Source of the DNA: an uncultured bacterium
GTDB lineage: Bacteria; Bacillota; Clostridia; Lachnospirales; Lachnospiraceae
Length of the DNA stretch: 64,000 nt
Direction of reading: 5' to 3'
NCBI GenBank assembly: GCA_905214875.1
Contig: CAJMNR010000018.1
Location: 7,467 to 71,466 of the forward strand
The notes below the pieces were generated by a model. That model was not told where the DNA came from. It ran no database searches and worked only from the letters and a program-made list of their open reading frames with translations. Shown here one piece after another: positions 36,263-42,069 of this stretch (its first letter is position 1; each line of letters opens with the position of its first letter). The position numbers and the translations under genes were made by a program.

Positions 36263-36679
36263 ATACGAGAACGAACAATTGTATATAGCAGTAAGAATGG
36301 TAACACAGATATGTTAGCGAAGAGATTTAAAGAGATAGTGAAAACGAAGGAAGTTTGGTTTGGAGCGCCCAATGAGAAGGCGGCAGAGGCTGATATCATC
36401 TTTGCTGGTTTCTGGACAGATAAGGGAACTGCTTATTTTGATCAAATTATGGAACGTGTAAAACAGAATCTATCTAGCTCAAATGAAATCATAGGAACAT
36501 ATATGTGCCAAGGAAAGATGCCGATGGGAATTCGTGCACGCTATGAGAAGATGTTAAGAGAGCATCCGGAGGATATGAAGTTTAAAGGGATGATTGAAAA
36601 CTTTGACAAGGCAATCAGCCATCCAGATGAAGAAGATTTAAGAAAGCTTCAGGAAGCAGTAGAAATGTCAATTGAGTAG
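36263..36679 (+). CDS. Flavodoxin (BilS-like) lacking its core, ATA/ATT start
   Basis: The frame reads RERTIVYSSKNGNTDMLAKR upstream of the first ATG (36311), which is the conserved flavodoxin N-terminus with the phosphate loop SSKNGNT. No ATG, GTG or TTG lies before it; AAGGAG at 36249-36254 is followed by ATT (36260) and ATA (36263, 8-nt spacer). After GFWTDKGTA the sequence jumps to YFDQIMERVKQNL, skipping about 25-30 residues (the strand ending in LFGTAGFG) present in the family. The C-terminal YMCQGKMPMGIRARYEKML is intact. It may be a decaying gene or a truncated carrier; FMN binding is doubtful. Confidence 0.65.
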   Translation: MRERTIVYSSKNGNTDMLAKRFKEIVKTKEVWFGAPNEKAAEADIIFAGFWTDKGTAYFDQIMERVKQNLSSSNEIIGTYMCQGKMPMGIRARYEKMLREHPEDMKFKGMIENFDKAISHPDEEDLRKLQEAVEMSIE

Positions 36680-36720
36680 AATGATCTATTTCGATTCATG
36701 TTTACATGATTCGTCAAAAT

Positions 36721-36740
36721 TAGTATACTTAGATATACTA
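36721..36740. promoter_or_regulatory. Palindrome before the DUF2752 gene
   Basis: TAGTATA and TATACTA, 6 nt apart, form a 7-bp perfect inverted repeat overlapping a possible -10 (TATACT), 21 nt before the TTG start. Could be an operator. Confidence 0.35.
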
Positions 36741-36760
36741 TAAGCAATTAGGAGGACGAC

Positions 36761-37165
36761 TTGGATATCAAGGAACGAAGGAAACGTTTACTTTTAGGAA
36801 CAGCGGGTGTGCTTGCTCTTTGTCTTATGTATGTATTATTTATTGAATATGGTCCCCTTGATAAGAGTTGTAAGCTTTATAAACTTACAGGTTTTAGTTG
36901 TTCGGGATGTGGTATCACAAGGATGGGACATGCAATAGTTTCCGGACAGTTTTATCAAGCACTGCGATATAATCCATTTATCTTTTTATCAATACCAGTA
37001 ATCATAGGACTGTATTTGTTTGGAGCATATCGCTATATTCGATACAATTCAAAAAATGATTGGATTATACGGGCGCTTCTTATTTATGCCGTATTGCTAT
37101 GTGCATTCGGTATCATTCGAAACGTTCCGATATTTCATTGGCTATTGCCAACAGAACTGAATTAA
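36761..37165 (+). CDS. DUF2752 membrane protein
   Basis: 134 residues with three membrane helices and the DUF2752 signature FSCSGCGITRMGHAIVSGQF followed by ALRYNPF. Function of the family is unknown. The start is TTG, 6 nt after AGGAGG. It precedes a zinc-ribbon protein by 13 nt; in related bacteria DUF2752 genes often sit beside CD225/zinc-ribbon genes. Confidence 0.82.
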   Translation: MDIKERRKRLLLGTAGVLALCLMYVLFIEYGPLDKSCKLYKLTGFSCSGCGITRMGHAIVSGQFYQALRYNPFIFLSIPVIIGLYLFGAYRYIRYNSKNDWIIRALLIYAVLLCAFGIIRNVPIFHWLLPTELN

Positions 37166-37178
37166 TGGAGGAAGTAAA

Positions 37179-37562
37179 ATGTACTGTACAAAATGCGGAA
37201 GTAAGCTTTTTGAGAATACGGCAGTTTGTCCAAACTGTGGAGCTTTACAGGGACAGCAGGCTTACAACAATACAAATGGATATAACCAATTCCAGAGAAA
37301 CCAGATGGATCCAGTATCAGAAAAGAAATTTAAAAACATGCTGATCTTTACGATTATTGAGATGGTATGCTGTAACCAGATATTTGGAGCAATCGCACTT
37401 ATCCTTATCATTTTTGGAAAGAATGCGTATTTACAAGGAAACTTTGAAAAGTTTGAGAAGAATTACAATGTAGCACTTATCATATTAATTGTTGGTGTTG
37501 TACTTTCTTTAGTTTGCGGAATTTTCTATGCAGGCTTTAGTTACTTATCTATAATTTTTTAG
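37179..37562 (+). CDS. Zinc-ribbon, CD225/dispanin-like membrane protein
   Basis: 127 residues. The N-terminus is a zinc ribbon (MYCTKCGSKLFENTAVCPNC), followed by a Gln/Asn-rich linker and two membrane helices (about 58-80 and 96-125), the plan of CD225/dispanin-like proteins. Function unknown. It forms a two-gene unit with the DUF2752 gene, ended by the terminator at 37580. Confidence 0.8.
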   Translation: MYCTKCGSKLFENTAVCPNCGALQGQQAYNNTNGYNQFQRNQMDPVSEKKFKNMLIFTIIEMVCCNQIFGAIALILIIFGKNAYLQGNFEKFEKNYNVALIILIVGVVLSLVCGIFYAGFSYLSIIF

Positions 37563-37579
37563 AAGGAATGAATAAGAAG

Positions 37580-37622
37580 AGGCTGTCATATAAGTTTAGT
37601 ACTTGTATGGCAGCCTTTTTTT
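37580..37622 (+). terminator. Terminator after the zinc-ribbon gene
   Basis: AGGCTGTCATA pairs with TATGGCAGCCT, followed by T7. Confidence 0.88.
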
Positions 37623-37628
37623 ATGTGG

Positions 37629-37642
37629 GCAACGAGCCAAAG
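37629..37642. repeat. Repeat family C, short copy
   Basis: GCAACGAGCCAAAG, identical to 50133-50146 and also placed directly downstream of a terminator T run. Confidence 0.4.
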
Positions 37643-37649
37643 ACAGTAA

Positions 37650-37678
37650 TTGACAAAAACATAGGCGGGTGTTATTAT
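37650..37678 (+). promoter_or_regulatory. Promoter of the zinc uptake operon
   Basis: TTGACA at 37650-37655 and TATTAT at 37673-37678, spacer 17 nt. Confidence 0.85.
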
Positions 37679-37681
37679 CAA

Positions 37682-37704
37682 TTAATGCAAATGGTTTGCA
37701 TTAA
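37682..37704. promoter_or_regulatory. Zinc-regulator operator (10-bp perfect palindrome)
   Basis: Half-sites TTAATGCAAA and TTTGCATTAA are separated by TGG. The site starts 4 nt after the -10, covering the expected transcription start, the right place for a repressor. A Fur-family zinc sensor (Zur) is the likeliest binder, given the operon it controls; this is inference. Confidence 0.75.
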
Positions 37705-37724
37705 GGAATGGGAGGGATAACAAA

Positions 37725-38024
37725 ATGAAACAATTAAAAAAAGCAACAGCTTTATTAGTTTTTGCTGTGATTTTGTTATTGCCGATTTTTTCTGGCTGTT
37801 ATATTAAAGCGAATACAAACCATGATTGTACGAGAAATAATTGCCCGGTCTGCGTGGAAATAAAATTTGCCAAACATTTTTTAACGAGTTTTAAGTTCAT
37901 GATTTCGGGAGCTTGTTTTAGCATGCTCTTTGTCGGCTGTAGTATCATGCTTAAATCAAACGTGGAAAGATTTAAGAGAATGCATACGACATTGATTACG
38001 CTAAAAGTGGAGCTGCTAGATTAA
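37725..38024 (+). CDS. Small Cys/His membrane protein of the zinc operon
   Basis: 99 residues with a signal-like first helix (LLVFAVILLLPIFSGC), an external loop with the motif HDCTRNNCPVC and a second helix (about 62-80). It is the first gene behind the zinc promoter and operator and lies 44 nt before znuA. The His/Cys cluster could bind zinc at the outer face and hand it to ZnuA. No experimental function is known to me. Confidence 0.72.
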   Translation: MKQLKKATALLVFAVILLLPIFSGCYIKANTNHDCTRNNCPVCVEIKFAKHFLTSFKFMISGACFSMLFVGCSIMLKSNVERFKRMHTTLITLKVELLD

Positions 38025-38068
38025 ATCGTCCATAGTAACGGTACAAATATGGTATGGAGGATTATAAA

Positions 38069-39046
38069 TTGAATAGAAGAAAGAAAATAATTAGCTTTGT
38101 AGCAATCATTATGGCATTTGCTATTGCGGTGACAGGATGTAGTTCGTCTAAAAATAAGGCAACTGACAGTAAGGCGGATGAAAAAAAGTTGAAAGTCGTG
38201 ACGACTATTTTTGCGCCTTATGATTTTGCAAGGCAGATAGGAAAAGAGCACGCTGATGTTACGTTGCTTCTAAAGCCAGGAGCGGAGTCTCATTCTTTTG
38301 AGCCTACACCACAGGATATTATTTCAATTCAGAATTGCGATGTATTTATTTACGTTGGTGGAGAAAATGATAGCTGGGTAGACAAGGTCTTAAGTTCAAT
38401 CGATAACAAGGATATGAAGATAATCAAGTTATTAGACTGTGTCGATGTCGTGGAAGAGGAATTAAAAGAGGGAATGCAGGAAGAAGAACATGAACATGAT
38501 CATGAGGAAGAAGAAAAAGAATTCGACGAGCATGTTTGGACAGCACCGAAAAACGTGATTACCATTGCAACTAAGATGCAGCAGGTATTTGCAGAAACAG
38601 ATGCGGAGCACGCCAAGGACTATGAAGCAAATCTAGCTTCTTATAAAGAACAAATTGACAAGCTTGATAAAGCATTTTTCGATGTTGTAAATAATGCAAA
38701 ACGTAAGACGTTAGTATTTGGAGACCGTTTCCCATTAAGATATTTTGTGGATCAATACAAGCTTGAGTATTTTGCAGCATTTCCAGGCTGTTCGACAGAA
38801 ACAGACGTGAGTGCGGCAACAATAGCATTTTTAACGGATAAGGTAAAAGAGGAGAAGATTCCGGTAATCTTTAAAATCGAGTTAAGCAATGATACCATTG
38901 CAAAAAGTATAGCAGATGCGACAGGAGCAAAGGTTATGACGTTTTATTCCTGTCACAATATTTCAAAAGATGATTATGAAAAAGGACTAACCTATACGGA
39001 TTTTATGTGGAGAAACGTGGATGCTTTAAAGGAGGCACTGAATTAA
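38069..39046 (+). CDS. znuA: Zinc ABC transporter substrate-binding lipoprotein
   Basis: About 325 residues: a lipoprotein signal ending in VTGC, then a cluster A-I (ZnuA/AdcA) fold with ESHSFEPTPQD, a His/acid-rich loop (EEEHEHDHEEEE), DEHVWTAPKN, and the GCSTETDVSAA and FKIELSNDT regions. The metal ligands are the His in ESHSFEP, the His in DEHVW and later residues. TTG 38069 is chosen because TGGAGG at 38055-38060 is its ribosome binding site; the in-frame ATG at 38054 overlaps that site. It captures zinc outside the membrane for ZnuBC. Confidence 0.93.
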   Translation: MNRRKKIISFVAIIMAFAIAVTGCSSSKNKATDSKADEKKLKVVTTIFAPYDFARQIGKEHADVTLLLKPGAESHSFEPTPQDIISIQNCDVFIYVGGENDSWVDKVLSSIDNKDMKIIKLLDCVDVVEEELKEGMQEEEHEHDHEEEEKEFDEHVWTAPKNVITIATKMQQVFAETDAEHAKDYEANLASYKEQIDKLDKAFFDVVNNAKRKTLVFGDRFPLRYFVDQYKLEYFAAFPGCSTETDVSAATIAFLTDKVKEEKIPVIFKIELSNDTIAKSIADATGAKVMTFYSCHNISKDDYEKGLTYTDFMWRNVDALKEALN

Positions 39047-39047
39047 T

Positions 39048-39785
39048 ATGGCTTTACTAACATGTGATCACGTATCACTAGGATATGATGGAGTAGTTAC
39101 ATTACGTGATGTTAGCTTCTCTTTGGAGGGCGGCGAGTATTTATGTATCGTCGGAGAAAATGGTGCTGGAAAAAGTACATTGATCAAAGGACTTTTGAAA
39201 TTAAAAAAGCCTATGAATGGAGCGATTTCCACTGGAAATGGATTAAAGAGCAGTGAGATTGGATATTTACCACAACAGACGCAGGCGCAGAAGGATTTTC
39301 CGGCAAGCGTGTATGAGGTGGTTCTTTCAGGGCGTTTAAACAGTCTTGGATTTAAGCCATTTTTTACGAAAAAAGATCGTCAGGATGCACTGGATAAGAT
39401 TGCGCTTATGGGCCTTATGGAGCTTAAAAATAAGTCTTATCAAGAGTTATCAGGTGGTCAACAGCAGAGAGTGCTCTTGGCTAGAGCATTATGTGCGACA
39501 AAGAAAGTACTTTTATTAGATGAGCCGGTTGCGGGACTGGATCCTGTAGTGACGGCAGAACTTTACGAGTTAATTCGTAAGATTAATAGAGAGATGAACA
39601 TTACTGTAATTATGGTGTCTCATGATATTAATGCGGCAGTGCAATATGCAAGCCATATTCTGCATGTATCAAATAAACAGTTATTCTTTGGAACGACAAA
39701 AGAATATGTAGCGAGTCCGGAAGGAAGAAGATTTCTTGGGCAGGAAGAAGTAAAAGGGGGAGAATTACATGATCGAGTTATTTAA
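39048..39785 (+). CDS. znuC: Zinc ABC transporter ATPase
   Basis: 245 residues with Walker A GENGAGKST, Q-loop (YLPQQ), signature LSGGQQQRV, Walker B VLLLDEP and the switch His (VSHD). One base separates it from znuA, and its 3' end overlaps the permease gene by 17 nt, so the three are translated together. Confidence 0.94.
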   Translation: MALLTCDHVSLGYDGVVTLRDVSFSLEGGEYLCIVGENGAGKSTLIKGLLKLKKPMNGAISTGNGLKSSEIGYLPQQTQAQKDFPASVYEVVLSGRLNSLGFKPFFTKKDRQDALDKIALMGLMELKNKSYQELSGGQQQRVLLARALCATKKVLLLDEPVAGLDPVVTAELYELIRKINREMNITVIMVSHDINAAVQYASHILHVSNKQLFFGTTKEYVASPEGRRFLGQEEVKGGELHDRVI

Positions 39786-40608
39786 GGAGATGTTATCTTA
39801 CCCATTTATGGTTCGTGCTATCGTAGTGGGAGTCCTGGTATCGTTATGTGCGTCACTATTAGGTGTAAGTCTTGTACTAAAACGTTACTCCATGATTGGT
39901 GACGGTCTATCCCATGTTGGATTTGCAGCACTTGCAGTTGCAACGGCATTTAATGCTGCTCCATTAAAGGTGGCAATTCCGGTTTGCGTAGTAGCAGCAT
40001 TTTTATTATTACGTATCAGTGAAAGCAGTAAGATTAAAGGGGATGCGGCAACGGCACTTGTGTGCAGCGGTTCCTTGGCAATTGGTGTTATGACCATTTC
40101 TCTTACCACTGGAATGAATACAGATGTTTGTAACTATATGTTTGGAAGCATCCTCGCATTAAGCGAGGCAGATGCGAATTTGAGCAAGGTTTTATCGGTT
40201 CTTGTAATCGTGTTATTCCTTTTATTCTATAATAGAATCTTCGCAGTAACATTTGATGAGACTTTTACAAAAGCGACAGGTACGAGGGCAGGAGTTTATA
40301 ATATGGTACTTGCAGTGCTTACTGCAGTAACAGTTGTACTTGGAATGAGAATGATGGGAGCACTTTTGATTTCTAGTCTTATTATCTTTCCATCGCTTAC
40401 TTCAATGAGAGTATGTAAGAAGTATAAGTCGGTTATTATTTGTTCTGTTATTATTTCAATTGTTTGTTTCCTTGGCGGAATGATTGTTTCTTATGAAAAA
40501 TCTACACCAACGGGAGCGAGTGTAGTCTGTATGAACATTGCCGCATTTTTGATTTTTTGGCTGATTGGTGTATTGAAAGGTAAGGTAGTTGGATGGTTAA
40601 GAAAATAA
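39769..40608 (+). CDS. znuB: Zinc ABC transporter permease
   Basis: 279 residues, eight or nine membrane helices, ABC-3 family (SMIGDGLSHVGFAALAVA near the N-terminus, RMMGALLISSLIIFPSLTSMRV near the C-terminus). The start lies inside znuC (GGGGGAG before the ATG), and the end overlaps the next lipoprotein gene by 16 nt. It forms the membrane channel for ZnuA-delivered zinc. Confidence 0.94.
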   Translation: MIELFKEMLSYPFMVRAIVVGVLVSLCASLLGVSLVLKRYSMIGDGLSHVGFAALAVATAFNAAPLKVAIPVCVVAAFLLLRISESSKIKGDAATALVCSGSLAIGVMTISLTTGMNTDVCNYMFGSILALSEADANLSKVLSVLVIVLFLLFYNRIFAVTFDETFTKATGTRAGVYNMVLAVLTAVTVVLGMRMMGALLISSLIIFPSLTSMRVCKKYKSVIICSVIISIVCFLGGMIVSYEKSTPTGASVVCMNIAAFLIFWLIGVLKGKVVGWLRK

Positions 40609-41147
40609 TAGTGACAGTATTGGCATTTATGACAGGTATACTTATATTTGCAGGATGTGGTTCGAATAAGGAAGAACAAAGGGACAATGAGGTTATTCCA
40701 TATAATGAATTAATAGCTGCGGATTCTTTTGAGATGCCGGAGGAAACAGATGCTGCTAGTGAAAATAGTGCAGTAAAGGTTTCTGGAGATGAAATCGATA
40801 TCAATGAAAAAATGTATGTAACATGGATTAATGAAATCTATACGAATACAGACAACTATTTAGGAAAGACAATTCGTTTAGAGGGGATGTATACGGCGGA
40901 AACAGTAGAAGAAACGAATAAGTCTTATTATTATGTGTATCGTCAGGGACCTGGATGTTGTGGTAATGACGGTAGTATGTGTGGATTTGAGTTTACATTT
41001 GATGGCACTATGCCAAAGGAGAATGATTGGATCGAAGTTACTGGAGTACTGGAACGTTATGAAGAAGATGGTGCAGAGTATCTATCTTTAAAGGCATCGA
41101 AAGTAGAAGTAAAATCCGAACGTGGAAAAGAAGTAGTTTCTCAGTAG
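40593..41147 (+). CDS. Cys-containing lipoprotein of the zinc operon
   Basis: 184 residues: lipoprotein signal with lipobox FAGC, an acidic linker, then an OB-like domain (YLGKTIRLEGMYTAE, WIEVTGVLERY, YLSLKASKVE) containing YRQGPGCCGNDGSMCGFEF. This recalls the CC-x-D segment of YcgQ/TIGR03943 proteins that accompany some zinc-linked permeases. The three Cys may bind metal. It overlaps znuB and is the last gene before a strong terminator, so it should share zinc control. Confidence 0.75.
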   Translation: MVKKIIVTVLAFMTGILIFAGCGSNKEEQRDNEVIPYNELIAADSFEMPEETDAASENSAVKVSGDEIDINEKMYVTWINEIYTNTDNYLGKTIRLEGMYTAETVEETNKSYYYVYRQGPGCCGNDGSMCGFEFTFDGTMPKENDWIEVTGVLERYEEDGAEYLSLKASKVEVKSERGKEVVSQ

Positions 41148-41216
41148 GGGCTGGCGCTCTTATGGTGTGTTGGGGATTGCTTTTAAGAAAATATGAAGTT
41201 TCGTGAAATATACATT

Positions 41217-41260
41217 GGAAGGTGAGTGCATACGCTGTATTGCACTCGCCTTCCTTTTTT
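41217..41260 (+). terminator. Terminator of the zinc operon
   Basis: GGAAGGTGAGTGCA pairs with TGCACTCGCCTTCC (14 bp, one T-G pair) with a 10-nt loop, followed by T6. Confidence 0.93.
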
Positions 41261-41444
41261 AATTGTTAGAAAATTTCTCTGTCGAGCTCTTTCCTAACAA
41301 TTAAAAACATCCCAAAAAGCGGGGCGTGTGATGCGCACTCACCTGAAAGGAAGATGTCGCTACCAAGACCAGGTTCGGCGCGGGCAAAGTGTGCGTTCCT
41401 TGACAAACGCAAAAGACGCGAGAGTGTGTGGAACACACACTTTG
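41255..41444. repeat. Hairpin repeat family B, long copy
   Basis: It starts in the terminator T run: TTTTTTAATTGTTAG..., GTCGAGCTC loop, TTTCCTAACAATTAAAAA, then CCCAAAAAGCGGGGCGTGTG. Compared with the copy at 52302-52391 it carries exactly 100 extra bases (41331-41430) bounded by GTGTG on both sides, then rejoins at GAACACACACTTTG. The extra segment contains CAAAGTGTGCGTTCC, an inverted partner of the right end. The gap 41148-41593 thus holds the zinc-operon terminator, this repeat and the feo promoter region. Confidence 0.75.
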
Positions 41445-41483
41445 ATCTTTACGGGCGTAGACGTTTTACAAGAATAAACTTAT

Positions 41484-41498
41484 TGAAAATAATTCTCA
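41484..41498. promoter_or_regulatory. Fur-box-like site 1
   Basis: TGAAAATAATTCTCA matches the 7-1-7 Fur pattern TGATAAT-N-ATTATCA at 12 of 14 positions. It lies 9 nt before the -35 of the feo promoter. Confidence 0.65.
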
Positions 41499-41507
41499 TT
41501 AAGTCCA

Positions 41508-41536
41508 TTGACTTTATATGGGAGTTAGTTTATACT
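41508..41536 (+). promoter_or_regulatory. Promoter of the feoAAB operon
   Basis: TTGACT at 41508-41513 and TATACT at 41531-41536 with a 17-nt spacer. Confidence 0.8.
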
Positions 41537-41548
41537 AATCTCGATTAA

Positions 41549-41563
41549 TGAAATTGATTATCA
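41549..41563. promoter_or_regulatory. Fur-box-like site 2
   Basis: TGAAATTGATTATCA matches the 7-1-7 Fur pattern with a perfect right half and 5 of 7 in the left. It lies just after the expected transcription start. Confidence 0.65.
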
Positions 41564-41593
41564 ATAACAAAAAATGAAAGAAGATGAGTTTTA

Positions 41594-41803
41594 ATGCCTT
41601 TAGCAATGGCCAGAATAGGTGAGGTGCACACAATTAAAAGAGTTGGCGGGAAAGAAGAGACAAAACGTTTCTTGGAGAGCTTAGGCTTTGTGGTTGGTGC
41701 CGCAGTCAGCATCGTATCAGAAATCAATGGGAATATGATCGTTAATATAAAAGAATCCAGAGTTGCAATCGATAAGCAAATGGCTGGACGAATCATGATA
41801 TAA
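41594..41803 (+). CDS. feoA: FeoA domain protein (first copy)
   Basis: 69 residues, an SH3-like FeoA fold: VHTIKRVGGKEETKRFLESLGF, AVSIVSEINGNMIVNIKESRVAIDK, and a final AGRIMI strand. FeoA is a small cytoplasmic partner needed for FeoB iron transport. It is the first gene after the Fur-flanked promoter and is followed by a second FeoA 14 nt downstream. Confidence 0.88.
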   Translation: MPLAMARIGEVHTIKRVGGKEETKRFLESLGFVVGAAVSIVSEINGNMIVNIKESRVAIDKQMAGRIMI

Positions 41804-41817
41804 CGAAAGGAAAAGTT

Positions 41818-42039
41818 ATGAAGACACTTAGAGAAGTAAAATGTAAGGAAACAGTAACTGTAGTGAAACTTACAGGAACTGGACCAGTAAAAAGAAGAAT
41901 CATGGATATGGGTATCACAAAAGGAACAGAAGTTTATGTAAGAAAAGTAGCACCTCTTGGAGATCCAATCGAGGTAACGGTAAGAGGCTATGAGTTGTCT
42001 TTAAGAAAAGCGGATGCCGAAATGATCGAAGTAGAATAA
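41818..42039 (+). CDS. feoA: FeoA domain protein (second copy)
   Basis: 73 residues with the FeoA pattern (KETVTVVKLTGTGPVKRRIM, DMGITKGTEVYVRKVAPLGD, VRGYELSLRKADAEMIEV), closer to the consensus than the first copy. AAAGGAAAAG precedes the ATG. Paired FeoA proteins before FeoB are common in Clostridia. Confidence 0.9.
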   Translation: MKTLREVKCKETVTVVKLTGTGPVKRRIMDMGITKGTEVYVRKVAPLGDPIEVTVRGYELSLRKADAEMIEVE

Positions 42040-42069
42040 GCTAAAAAACAAGAATGAAGGGAAAAACAT

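Noticed and set aside
41354..41548. A 64-residue ORF in the gap before feoA
   Set aside because: It covers the repeat, the Fur-like sites and the promoter; no family and no coding character.
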